Numbered from the stretch's first letter, positions 6,577-14,767 are shown. The stretch is 15,654 nt of DNA from an uncultured Blautia sp. (GCA_900765525.1 CAAFRY010000046.1:1-15654), one strand, 5' to 3'. Notes: a model not told the origin generated them from the letters alone. Numbers and translations are program-made.

Positions 6577-6652
6577 GTAATCCCTATTTAGGTGTGCTCC
6601 CCTTTATAGAACACAGGAAAGGAGGATTATGGTTAGCTCTCTTTTTCAAATC
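6577..6652. other. Short gap between terminator and GH31 stop; contains a tiny ORF with a strong ribosome site
   Basis: AAAGGAGG (6618-6625) stands three bases ahead of an ATG (6629) opening a 16-codon + strand frame, MVSSLFQILICVFHTY, that ends at 6679 inside the antisense GH31 gene. The spacing is shorter than ideal and no promoter is evident, since the preceding terminator should stop read-through. It is more likely coincidence than a gene. Confidence 0.2.
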
Positions 6653-9166
6653 TTAATCTGTGTATTCCATACCTATTAAATCAAATTTTTCACAGCTGAC
6701 TATGATTTCAAATGCATCTTTACAGGGCTTTCTGCATTTTACCCGGACGATTTTGTTGGACATGTCGTAATACCATCCCTCCCCGGCTTCCAGGAAACTG
6801 TCTTTTGTCAGGAATCTGGGGAGCTTTTCTCCGTCTGCACTTACCCAGTAAGCGCCTTTTTCTCTGCTAACCAGGTTTAAGTGAAGCATATCCCAGTCCT
6901 CTTTATAGCCCCCTGACTTCTGGAAAGTAATTCTCGTTTTATCTCCTGCCGCCGCACTTATCCTTGTGGAAGCATAAACCCCATGCTCAAATTCTTTTGA
7001 CCAGCCGTCGTCGTCATAATAAGTAAATGCTGTATCCTTTTCGCAGCTTACAAGCACCTCCAGCGTCTTTATCCTGTCCCTGGTAATGCACTTTATATCT
7101 TGGCTGGTAATAAAGATGCCGGAGCCTCTAAGGAACATAGGCACAGAACCTAAATCCACAGGAATTTCTATGGTCTGTCCACCCTGGTAAGCCCTGAAAT
7201 GGTCATTCATATGGTACCATGTGGTTCCCTTGGGAAGGTAGAGCTTTCTTGTTGCGGCTCCCTTCTCCACTACGTTTGCCACAAGAATAGCAGGCCCGAA
7301 CATAAAGGTCAGATTTTTATCTCTATAACACTCTATATCCTGAGGAAATTCCAAAAACAGCGGCCGCATAACCGGCATACCGGTTTTACTGGCTTCCCGC
7401 ATAACGGAATACAGATAAGGCAGCATACGGTACCGCAAAGCATAAGCTTCTTTCACATAGGGCAAGTTTTCCTCATAAGACCAGGGCTGTGTCACCGTAT
7501 TGTCACTGTTTGCAGAATTCATACAGAATCTGGGCTGGAAAATACCGTTCTGTATCCAGCGCAGCAGCAGCTCTCCTTCAGGAGCAGGACCGGCAAAACC
7601 TCCGATGTCGCAGCCTGCGTTAGTCATTCCCGACAGCCCCATTCCCATAATGGTGGCAATATTAAACTTCACTGTTCTCCAGTCGGTCAGGTTATCTCCT
7701 GCCCAGACCTGGGCATATCTCTGAATTCCCGCAAAACCGGCACGGTTAATAATATAGGGCCTGCGCTCCGGATAAACCTCTTCCAGAGCCTGCTTTCCTG
7801 TATAAGCCATCATGTTGGAATGAATGATTTTCAGCTCCGCCATTGTTCCGCCCATACCTTCAAACTCACAGAAAGCATTTCTGTCTTCTATTCCGTCGTA
7901 CTCACAGTTATCGTTCCATACTGTTTTCATACCCTTTTTCAGTAAGGTTTCCTTTAAAAGCTCTTTCCAGATTCTGCGGCCCTTCTCTCCTGTAAAGTCT
8001 ACAAATCTGCCTTCACCGCCCCACCAGCGTCCTACATAATCCTCTTTCCTATCCGGAGTTTTTACAAATGCATCATGCTTCTCAAACTCCTGTCTGTAAG
8101 GATGATTTTCCAGAATGCCCGGCTTCATGTTAGGAATTACATTAATTCCCATTTTCTCCATTTTCTCAAAGAACTTTTCCGGCTCTGGAAATCTTTTTTT
8201 ATTCCAGTTAAACACATAGCGAAGGTTGTCCTCCTCACCAGAAGAATATCCGCTGGCCAGCCAGAAATTATCAATATAAATATCTTCCTTAAAGTGTTTC
8301 TGCATTACCTTATAGATTTCCTGGTGGCAGTCCTTTTCCAGCTCCGCATAATACATGGTAGAAGCGGTGAATCCTAAGGATTGCTTTGTGGGCATGGCAG
8401 GACGTCCTGTAAGCCAGGTATAGCGTTCCAGAACAGATGCCATATCCGGTCCGTTCAGAAGGAATAAATCAATATCTCCGCCCTCTGCCTGATAGTAGCA
8501 ATAGCTGTTCCAATACCCGCTGCGCTCATTCCCCATATCAAACACCGCATCATGGGAATTGTTGTAGAATACTCCCAGGGTATGCAGCTTCTCCTCATTC
8601 ACCCTGACATAAAAAGGAATGTGCTTATAAAGAGGCTCCCCGAATTCCGGGTCATACCCGATAGCATCCTTAGGAGACATACGCATATGTCTTCCTTTTT
8701 TATCTAAGTGTCCTGTCTTCTCGCCGAATCCGTAAAAATGGTCCTTTTCCGGGTCAATTTCCGAATAATGCGTCACTCTGCCCAGATAATCTCTGTCAAA
8801 AGCCCTCTCCTTTAAATCCTGGTATACCAGCTCTCCCTCTTTATTATAAAGTCTGAAATTCAGAGGACTTTTCTCCATAACCAGCTTGAGGGTTTCTGTG
8901 CAAAAAACCAGGCATTCCTCTTTCTCTTGCAGCACAGGCTCTTTTGCCTGGATTCTGGTTCTCTCCTCACGGAAAAGTCCGTCCAGCTCATCTTCCCAGG
9001 CCGTAGTTACAAGAGCATAGGAGGCTTCCCGGAAGCTTCTGTCAAAGGAAACCCGGATACGGATAATATCATCTGTAAGAAATATCAGTTTTATATCCGC
9101 AGCATCGCCCTTGATAAGGTATCCGTTTTCTGTTTTTTCTATTCCGCTGTAAGTTCTTAAAAGCAT
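6653..9166 (-). CDS. GH31 family alpha-glycosidase (distal copy)
   Basis: 837 residues with no signal peptide, so cytoplasmic. An N-terminal beta-sandwich (FYGFGEKTG, MSPKDAIGYD, KHIPFYV) is followed by the (beta/alpha)8 barrel from about residue 250 and C-terminal beta domains. The GH31 nucleophile motif is VWND with Asp419; the acid/base motif is WAGDN with Asp491. GCDIGGFAGPAPE and WIQNGIFQPRF complete the clan signature. GH31 enzymes are retaining glycosidases on alpha-linked sugars (glucosides, xylosides, galactosides, sulfoquinovosides); the exact sugar cannot be read here. It is the last gene of the operon, 36 bases after dctM, with a weak ribosome site (AAGG two bases before ATG), and is a paralogue of the first gene, with roughly half the core residues matching by eye. 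Possible division of labour: different linkages or aglycones. Confidence 0.9.
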   Translation of the reverse strand: MLLRTYSGIEKTENGYLIKGDAADIKLIFLTDDIIRIRVSFDRSFREASYALVTTAWEDELDGLFREERTRIQAKEPVLQEKEECLVFCTETLKLVMEKSPLNFRLYNKEGELVYQDLKERAFDRDYLGRVTHYSEIDPEKDHFYGFGEKTGHLDKKGRHMRMSPKDAIGYDPEFGEPLYKHIPFYVRVNEEKLHTLGVFYNNSHDAVFDMGNERSGYWNSYCYYQAEGGDIDLFLLNGPDMASVLERYTWLTGRPAMPTKQSLGFTASTMYYAELEKDCHQEIYKVMQKHFKEDIYIDNFWLASGYSSGEEDNLRYVFNWNKKRFPEPEKFFEKMEKMGINVIPNMKPGILENHPYRQEFEKHDAFVKTPDRKEDYVGRWWGGEGRFVDFTGEKGRRIWKELLKETLLKKGMKTVWNDNCEYDGIEDRNAFCEFEGMGGTMAELKIIHSNMMAYTGKQALEEVYPERRPYIINRAGFAGIQRYAQVWAGDNLTDWRTVKFNIATIMGMGLSGMTNAGCDIGGFAGPAPEGELLLRWIQNGIFQPRFCMNSANSDNTVTQPWSYEENLPYVKEAYALRYRMLPYLYSVMREASKTGMPVMRPLFLEFPQDIECYRDKNLTFMFGPAILVANVVEKGAATRKLYLPKGTTWYHMNDHFRAYQGGQTIEIPVDLGSVPMFLRGSGIFITSQDIKCITRDRIKTLEVLVSCEKDTAFTYYDDDGWSKEFEHGVYASTRISAAAGDKTRITFQKSGGYKEDWDMLHLNLVSREKGAYWVSADGEKLPRFLTKDSFLEAGEGWYYDMSNKIVRVKCRKPCKDAFEIIVSCEKFDLIGMEYTD

Positions 9167-9202
9167 AGCCTTGTTCCCGTTTTCCTTTCAGATAATTTTT
9201 TG

Positions 9203-10504
9203 TTAAATAAGTCCCATAAGCTGCGGAATTCCCATTGAAAGAACCGGAATATAGGTAACTGCAAGAAGAATTCCCAAAAGAACGATAAAATAAGGTATTA
9301 AGGTCTTTGTCACCTGCTCTATGGTTATCTTGCTGATGCCGCAGGATACAAAAAGTACAGAGCCTACCGGCGGGGTCATACTTCCCATGCACATATTAAA
9401 AATCAGCATAACCCCAAACTGGATGGAAGACATTCCCAGGTTCTGCGCAATTGGGAGGAAGATAGGCGTAAAAATCAAAATAGCCGGTGTAATATCCATA
9501 AACATACCGATAATCAGCAGGATAATATTCATAAGCAAAAGGATTACATACTTATTGTCAGAAATAGACATCAATCCCTGACTGATAGCCGCCGGGATTC
9601 CAGAGTATGCCATAACCCAGGACATAGCGGAAGACGCTGAAATAAGAAACAGGATAATTCCGCTGGTAGCCGCACTGCTCAGAAGAATTTTCATAAAGGA
9701 TTTCATATTTATGCTTTTATAGGCAATAGAAAGAATCAGGCAGTATAAAACACATACCCCGGCACCCTCTGTGGCTGTAAAAATACCTGCCACAATACCG
9801 CCGATAACAATAATAATCAGCAAGAGGCTGGGAATTGCCTCAAAGGTAATCTTCAATGCCTGCTTTACAGGAACTCTTCCTGTGGTGGGATATTTATGTT
9901 TTTTGGCATAGATAAAAGCCACTACCATAGTTCCCAGTCCCATTAAAATGCCGGGAATATATCCAGCCATAAACAAAGCTGAGATAGAAACACCTCCTGC
10001 TACTGTGGAGTATACGATAAATGCACTGGTAGGAGGAATCAGCAGTCCTGTAGGTGCGGAAGCAATGTTTACAGAGGTAGCAAAGGCAGGGTCATAGCCT
10101 TCTTCCTCCTGAATAGGATAGATACATCCTCCCATAGCAGAAGACGCAGCAACCGCAGAACCGGAAAGTGCGCCGAAAAGCATATTTCCCAGAACATTTG
10201 CCTGAGCCAGAGACCCGGGAATCCAGCCGCAAAACAGCTTGGCGAAATTTACTAAACGCCGTGCAATACCGCCGTTATTCATGACATTTCCTGCCAGAAT
10301 AAACAGAGGAACTGCCAGCAGAGAAAAGCTCTCCACTCCGCTGTTCATCTTTTGCATAGTAATAAAGGTAATCTGCTCCCATGACAGTGTGGAGAGAGCT
10401 GTTATGATTGACGAAATGACAATGCTCACAGAAATAGGACAGCCCAAAAACAGCAGCACTCCAAACACTGCGAACAAAAGTATTGTGGTAATTACTAAAT
10501 CCAT
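9203..10504 (-). CDS. dctM: TRAP transporter large permease subunit DctM
   Basis: 433 residues, very hydrophobic, with about a dozen membrane segments. Family landmarks are GNMLFGALSGSAVAASSAMG (about 106-125), ASAPTGLLIPPTSAFIVYST, GMFMDITPAILIFTPIFLPIA and MGSMTPPVGSVLF near residue 375. These belong to the DctM/SiaM ion transporter superfamily, which drives sodium-coupled uptake of substrate delivered by the binding protein. The start codon shares one base with the dctQ stop (TAATG), and AAGGAGG for this gene lies within the last codons of dctQ, so translation is coupled. It is a separate protein, not fused to DctQ as in some sialic-acid systems. Confidence 0.93.
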   Translation of the reverse strand: MDLVITTILLFAVFGVLLFLGCPISVSIVISSIITALSTLSWEQITFITMQKMNSGVESFSLLAVPLFILAGNVMNNGGIARRLVNFAKLFCGWIPGSLAQANVLGNMLFGALSGSAVAASSAMGGCIYPIQEEEGYDPAFATSVNIASAPTGLLIPPTSAFIVYSTVAGGVSISALFMAGYIPGILMGLGTMVVAFIYAKKHKYPTTGRVPVKQALKITFEAIPSLLLIIIVIGGIVAGIFTATEGAGVCVLYCLILSIAYKSINMKSFMKILLSSAATSGIILFLISASSAMSWVMAYSGIPAAISQGLMSISDNKYVILLLMNIILLIIGMFMDITPAILIFTPIFLPIAQNLGMSSIQFGVMLIFNMCMGSMTPPVGSVLFVSCGISKITIEQVTKTLIPYFIVLLGILLAVTYIPVLSMGIPQLMGLI

Positions 10505-11004
10505 TATTCCTCGCCTCCTTCTACAACATTTCCTGTTAAGTCTTCATAAATATTGATTACCTGCGCCACTACAATGAAAATCCCAGCAACAGGAGCCATA
10601 GCATATACAAGCCCTCTGGAAATTCCCAGAAGAGCAGAGAATTCTCTCACTGCACTTAGAGCCAGCTTTGTTCCACCGATAATAATAACAAAAAAGGCAA
10701 ATACCAGAATCAGCGTATCTATTGCCGTCATAAGGATTTTTTTCTTTTCCGGAGACAGCTTATCCCGCACAATCACCAGAGCCATATGCTGTCTTGTGCT
10801 GAAGGCGTAGGCTGCTCCGATAAAACCAGTCCATATAAGAAGATACCTTACTATCTCCTCAGTAAACGCTGCAGGACTGTTTAACACATAGCGGGTAAAG
10901 ACCTGATAGAGTACCAGAAGAGTCATGGCAGATAAGAGAAGCGCCGCAATTCTGGACAAAAGAAAATTCATTCCTTTTTTCATTTTCACAAAGATTCCCT
11001 GCAT
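10504..11004 (-). CDS. dctQ: TRAP transporter small permease subunit DctQ
   Basis: 166 residues with four predicted membrane segments, the standard DctQ layout. The family-typical stretch TEEIVRYLLIWTGFIGAAYA (about residues 48-67) followed by a conserved HMA is present. DctQ pairs with DctM in the inner membrane and helps the binding protein dock. The start overlaps the dctP stop by one base (TAATG), with AAGGAGG seven bases upstream inside dctP. The very acidic C-terminus overlaps the ribosome binding site for dctM. Identification is firm; substrate cannot be inferred from this subunit. Confidence 0.9.
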   Translation of the reverse strand: MQGIFVKMKKGMNFLLSRIAALLLSAMTLLVLYQVFTRYVLNSPAAFTEEIVRYLLIWTGFIGAAYAFSTRQHMALVIVRDKLSPEKKKILMTAIDTLILVFAFFVIIIGGTKLALSAVREFSALLGISRGLVYAMAPVAGIFIVVAQVINIYEDLTGNVVEGGEE

Positions 11005-12038
11005 TACTCATCCTCCTTTATCTGGTTAATTGTATTCAGCAGTTTTTCCACTCCCGGGTATCTGTCGCAATATTCCTGGACCATATCTTGTGTAGCTTCC
11101 CGGAAAGCCTCTTTATCCACGTCCTCAACAAAGGTGACGCCCATTTTTGTCTCCGCTTCTTCTACAGCATCATTGATAGCATCCTCCCATAAGCCCTTGT
11201 GCATCTGTGTGGATTCCCTGGCCGCCTCCAGGATAATTTCCTGGTCCTTAGGTGAAATCCGCCCCCAAACCTTAGCACTCATAACCATAACGTCAGGAAT
11301 CATTGCATGCTCGTCTTTGGAAAACACTTTGCAGATTTCCCCATGCTTTCCTGTAGTAAGAGCCGTTTCATTATTCTCTGTTCCGTCAATAATCCCTGTC
11401 TGAAGGGATGTATATACATCTCCATAGGACATGGCCACCGGTGTTCCGCCCAGAGCCTTCAGCATATCTGTCTGGGATTCCATATCCTGGACACGGATTT
11501 TCAATCCCTTTAAATCTTCCGGAGTCCGGATTTCCTTATCCTTGGTATAGAAGGAACGGGCTCCTGATGTATAGTAGGTCAGGGTAATAAAACCTTCATC
11601 CTCTGTAGAAAGAAAATAGTCCTGCATTTCTTCAGAATCCATAACATGGTAGAAATCTTCTGTATCATCAAAAATGTAAGGAAGGCCGAAGGTATTATAT
11701 CCCTGGTCATAGGTGGCAAGAATAGGCGCCGCCACCTTTGTCATGGCGATGACTCCTGCAGTAAGCTGTTCCATGGATTCTGTCTCACTTCCCAGCTGTG
11801 CGTTAGGGAAAATATCCACCTTAATTCTCCCCTCTGTTCTGTCCTCCACATTCTTGGCGAACTCTTCCATAGCAATATGTACGGTGTGCGTTTCGCTTAA
11901 TCCGTGTGAAAGTGTAAGGACCATAGGGTTTTCCGCTGTGGCTTCCTCACTTGTAGCTGCGCCGCTTTCTCCGCCGCAGCCTGTCAGTCCCAGAGCACCT
12001 GTCCCCAGGACCAGAAGCATTGCAATAAGCTTTTTCAT
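11004..12038 (-). CDS. dctP: TRAP transporter substrate-binding lipoprotein DctP
   Basis: 344 residues. A lipoprotein signal ends in LTGC, with Cys21 as the lipidated residue, so the protein is tethered outside the membrane as expected in a Gram-positive. The rest is a DctP-family receptor. GLKIRV holds Arg182, the position that usually clamps the substrate carboxylate, and YTSLQTGIIDGTENN (209-223) follows. GARSFY (159-164) and DEHAMIPDVMV (242-252) are also present. From memory of the family, the ENN plus H-x-x-x-PD pattern is common in uronate-binding members; treat that as a hint only. The arginine argues for an acidic ligand. AAAGGA lies about 12 bases before the ATG. It lies 72 bases downstream of the first GH31 gene, with a hairpin in the gap, which may allow higher expression than the neighbours. 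Confidence 0.92.
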   Translation of the reverse strand: MKKLIAMLLVLGTGALGLTGCGGESGAATSEEATAENPMVLTLSHGLSETHTVHIAMEEFAKNVEDRTEGRIKVDIFPNAQLGSETESMEQLTAGVIAMTKVAAPILATYDQGYNTFGLPYIFDDTEDFYHVMDSEEMQDYFLSTEDEGFITLTYYTSGARSFYTKDKEIRTPEDLKGLKIRVQDMESQTDMLKALGGTPVAMSYGDVYTSLQTGIIDGTENNETALTTGKHGEICKVFSKDEHAMIPDVMVMSAKVWGRISPKDQEIILEAARESTQMHKGLWEDAINDAVEEAETKMGVTFVEDVDKEAFREATQDMVQEYCDRYPGVEKLLNTINQIKEDE

Positions 12039-12067
12039 ATTTGTGTTTCCTTTCTTTTATTCCGGCA

Positions 12068-12096
12068 GGCTGCTGCACAGGCAAACCGGCACAGCC
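12068..12096 (-). other. Intercistronic hairpin between the first GH31 gene and dctP
   Basis: GGCTGCTGC (12068-12076) can pair with GCACAGCC (12089-12096) with one bulged base. In mRNA (- strand) it falls after the GH31 stop and about 30 bases before the dctP start. No T-run follows, so it is not an intrinsic terminator. A processing or stabilising hairpin upstream of a binding-protein gene would fit. Confidence 0.35.
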
Positions 12097-12110
12097 CTGT
12101 ACGCCGTTTT

Positions 12111-14612
12111 TTACATACCGATTAAATCAAACTGTTCAAAAGATACTACTACCTGGTAATCCTTCTTAGGATTCTTATATTTTATCTGAACAGATTTCAG
12201 GCTCTGGCTGTAATACCAGCCAAACTCTGCCTCCTCAAATTTCCTTCTGTGCAGGAAATGAGGCACCTCTGTTCCGTCAACAGTTACCCAGTAAGGGGCT
12301 TTTTCCCGGTGAATCATATCTATATGCATATCCTCTACCCCAGTGTCATAATCTCCCTGGCTGTTAAAGGACACTACCGTTCTCTCTCCTGCCTGAACTG
12401 CAATTTTAGTCTTTAAATATTTGCCTCTTGTATAGTCCATAGACGCCCCGTCATCTTCGTATAAATCAAAAACACTGTCCTTGTCCGGAGCGCATAATAG
12501 CCGGATTCCCGTAACCTGTTGTTTCATAAGGTTATCTATACGGTTTACCGCCATAGGAAGGATTCCTCCGCTTCTGATAAACAATGGAATGCTGCCCAGG
12601 TCTACCTCCAGCTCCAGGGTCTGTCCTCCTTCATAGCTCTCTCTGGTATAGAAATCATAGAACTTTTCTCCCTTAGGCAGGTATACTGTCCTAGTCTTCG
12701 CTCCTTTTTCCACCACGTTTGCTACCAGCAGGGAATCACCCAGCATAAAGTCCACGCCTTCCTCATAGCAGCTGCTGTCATTTTGAAAGGCACTGCACAT
12801 AGGCTCCATGATGGGAAGTCCTGTCTCGTGAGCCCGCTCCATTAAGGAATAAAGATAGGGAGTCATCTGGTACCGGAAGGAAATGGCATCCCGGATATAT
12901 TCCTTACATCCGCTGTACATCCAAGGCTCTGTCACCGTATTGTCAATATTAGTAGAATGAATGGAAAATCTAGGCTGGAAGATACCGTTCTGAATCCATC
13001 GCACAAAAAGCTCTGCCTCAGGAGCCGGCCCGTAAAATCCGCCTATATCACAGCCTTGATTCGCCACCCCGGAAAGGCTCATTCCTAATATTGTGGCAAT
13101 GTTATATTTCAGGGAATCCCAGCAGGTAAGATTGTCCCCTGCCCAGGTCTGGGCATATCGCTGTATGCCGCAGTGTCCGGAACGGCACACAATGTAAGGA
13201 CGTGTATTGTCAAAGGTTTCATGAATTGCCTCGTCTGTAATATGACACATAATGTTTGACATCACAGATTTTAGCTGGCCTATGGTTCCGCCCTTTCCTT
13301 CAAAGAAACATCTGCTGTCCTTATCAATCATACTGTCATATTCGCAGTTATCGTTCCATACTGAGCTGGTACCGTAATCCAGCACATTCTCTTTGAGCAT
13401 TTCTTTCCAGTTCTCTCTGGCTGAAGCCTTTGTGAAATCCACAAACATTCCTTTTCCGCCCCACCAGGTACCGATTCCCGGCTCCTCACTGTCGCTTGCC
13501 TGGACAAACATCCCCTTTTCCTTCATCTCCTCCAGCTTAGGGTGAACGAGAAGTATTCCTGGCTTTACATTAGGAGAAACACAGATTCCTCTATCAGTCA
13601 TCTGTTGGAAAAAATCTTTGGGGTCTTTAAAACGCTTGTTGTTCCAGGTGAAAACACAGCGCTTAATTCCCTCTTCTGTTTCAATGGCGCAGTAGCCCGA
13701 GGAAAGCTGAAAACCATCTGCGGGAATCTGCTCCTCTTTGGTGGTATCTATAAATTCCAGAATTGCATCGTCACAGTCTGCGTCCAGTTCCGGATAGTAC
13801 ATGGAAGAACCCAGATACCCCAGGGCATATCTGGGAAGCATGGCAGATTTACCTGTCAGGTCTGTATATCTCTCCACCACATCCCTGACTGCCGGACCTG
13901 CAATTAAAAACAGGTCAATATCCCCTCCGTCTGTGCGGTAACGGCTGTGGCGTTTCCAGTAATTACTCTTTTCCTTTCCCATATCAAAATCGCACTCATA
14001 GGTATTGTGGTAAAAATATCCCACGGCCTTCTTAGTGCTACGGTTCAGCTTAATGTAAAAAGGAATGTGCTTATAAAGGGAATCTGTTTCTTTAGGGTCA
14101 TATCCCATAGCGTCTTTTGGGCTCATGCTCATAAACTTCTGTGCCTTATTGAATGCCCCGCTCTTTTCTCCGAATCCATAGAAACAGTCGTCCTCAGCAA
14201 TTTCGCTGGTATGAATCCGTCTGTGGTTACTGTCTTCCATATAAGCCAAATCTACAATATCGCTGTGGAGTATGGTATTATCCCTGTCATATACACAGAT
14301 TCTGAAAGGGTCCTTCTCCACCTCTACCCGAAGAAGCTTACCCTGGATAACCGCCTTGTCCTTCTCATCTCTGAGACTGGCTTCTGCCGGAACTATCCGT
14401 TTCCTGTACTCCTTCATAAATTCGTCCATTCTGTCTTCCCACCCTGTCAAAACAAGGCTGTAGGATTCCTCTGCAAAATCTCCGTCAAAGCCTGCACGGA
14501 TTCTTAAAATAGAATCTGTCAAAAACCAAATCCTTATTTCCACACTGTTGGTGGCGACAGAGAAATAATCCCCCTGTTTTTTCACCTCTCCTGCCTGTAA
14601 ACATAGTCTCAT
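12111..14612 (-). CDS. GH31 family alpha-glycosidase (operon-proximal copy)
   Basis: 833 residues, cytoplasmic (no signal peptide). Domain order matches the distal copy: N-terminal beta-sandwich with FYGFGEKSG and MSPKDAMGYD, catalytic barrel, C-terminal beta domains. The nucleophile motif VWND gives Asp421 and the acid/base motif WAGDN gives Asp493; GCDIGGFYGPAPE and WIQNGIFQPRF follow. Both copies share WNDNCEYD after the nucleophile and end with FDLIGM near the C-terminus, showing recent common ancestry. The copies differ around the barrel loops (LSSGYCAIETEEG here, LASGYSSGEEDN there), where substrate specificity is set. The start at 14612 has AAGGAGG six bases upstream; a longer reading from 14678 would include the promoter region. 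It is the first gene of the operon, next to the divergent AraC-type regulator. Confidence 0.9.
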   Translation of the reverse strand: MRLCLQAGEVKKQGDYFSVATNSVEIRIWFLTDSILRIRAGFDGDFAEESYSLVLTGWEDRMDEFMKEYRKRIVPAEASLRDEKDKAVIQGKLLRVEVEKDPFRICVYDRDNTILHSDIVDLAYMEDSNHRRIHTSEIAEDDCFYGFGEKSGAFNKAQKFMSMSPKDAMGYDPKETDSLYKHIPFYIKLNRSTKKAVGYFYHNTYECDFDMGKEKSNYWKRHSRYRTDGGDIDLFLIAGPAVRDVVERYTDLTGKSAMLPRYALGYLGSSMYYPELDADCDDAILEFIDTTKEEQIPADGFQLSSGYCAIETEEGIKRCVFTWNNKRFKDPKDFFQQMTDRGICVSPNVKPGILLVHPKLEEMKEKGMFVQASDSEEPGIGTWWGGKGMFVDFTKASARENWKEMLKENVLDYGTSSVWNDNCEYDSMIDKDSRCFFEGKGGTIGQLKSVMSNIMCHITDEAIHETFDNTRPYIVCRSGHCGIQRYAQTWAGDNLTCWDSLKYNIATILGMSLSGVANQGCDIGGFYGPAPEAELFVRWIQNGIFQPRFSIHSTNIDNTVTEPWMYSGCKEYIRDAISFRYQMTPYLYSLMERAHETGLPIMEPMCSAFQNDSSCYEEGVDFMLGDSLLVANVVEKGAKTRTVYLPKGEKFYDFYTRESYEGGQTLELEVDLGSIPLFIRSGGILPMAVNRIDNLMKQQVTGIRLLCAPDKDSVFDLYEDDGASMDYTRGKYLKTKIAVQAGERTVVSFNSQGDYDTGVEDMHIDMIHREKAPYWVTVDGTEVPHFLHRRKFEEAEFGWYYSQSLKSVQIKYKNPKKDYQVVVSFEQFDLIGM

Positions 14613-14630
14613 GCTTTTCCTCCTTGTTAA

Positions 14631-14642
14631 ATTTTTCTCAAT
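14631..14642. repeat. Direct repeat ATTTTTCTCAAT, copy 1 (GH31 operon side)
   Basis: One of two identical 12-base copies in the 252-bp divergent intergenic region. This copy lies just upstream of the GH31 ribosome binding site, about 6-17 bases past the start of transcription if the - strand TATAAT at 14655-14660 is used. The position suits an operator, but binding is untested. Confidence 0.45.
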
Positions 14643-14654
14643 ATCATTTTTTTT

Positions 14655-14660
14655 ATTATA
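14655..14660 (-). promoter_or_regulatory. Candidate -10 box for the GH31-TRAP operon
   Basis: A perfect TATAAT reads on the - strand about 43 bases upstream of the GH31 ATG. At 17 bases the -35 would be TACTTT, which is poor. A weak -35 is usual for promoters that depend on an AraC-family activator, so this fits the context, but the region is AT-rich and other -10 choices exist. Confidence 0.45.
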
Positions 14661-14743
14661 AAGAAATTTCATATGCAAAAGTAGACTATAATTGCTATAT
14701 TAAACCCGTTTCTTTACTTATTTTGTCATTTTCTACAGTTTCG

Positions 14744-14755
14744 ATTTTTCTCAAT
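14744..14755. repeat. Direct repeat ATTTTTCTCAAT, copy 2 (regulator side)
   Basis: Second copy, same orientation, 113 bases from copy 1. It falls in the spacer between the -35 and -10 positions of the regulator's own promoter, where a bound protein would block transcription. One copy at each promoter is the expected plan for an autoregulated AraC-type system, though this is inference. Confidence 0.45.
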
Positions 14756-14758
14756 CTG

Positions 14759-14767
14759 TGTTATGCT
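14759..14767 (+). promoter_or_regulatory. Extended -10 promoter for the AraC-family regulator
   Basis: TGTTATGCT is an extended -10 (TGn + TATGCT). The -35 at 17 bases is weak (TTTCGA). Transcription from here gives a leader of about 90 bases containing the hairpin at 14812-14844. Confidence 0.45.

Noticed and set aside
7199..7945. 248-codon + strand open frame
   Set aside because: It lies entirely antisense to the conserved catalytic domain of a GH31 gene and has no recognised domain or promoter.
6653..9166. Assigning the GH31 proteins as sulfoquinovosidases because GH31 includes that activity and TRAP systems can carry sulfonates
   Set aside because: The stretch before the nucleophile (FWLASGYSSGEEDN...FNWNKKRFP) does not show the Trp/Arg-rich sulfonate-binding pattern I recall from E. 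coli YihQ, and no sulfosugar catabolic genes are in view. It remains an untested possibility only.
13947..14507. 186-codon + strand open frame
   Set aside because: It is antisense to the N-terminal half of the proximal GH31 gene, with no ribosome site or family resemblance.
14613..14678. Extended N-terminus of the proximal GH31 (22 extra residues)
   Set aside because: The extension spans the AT-rich promoter region and is not matched in the paralogue; AAGGAGG supports the ATG at 14612.
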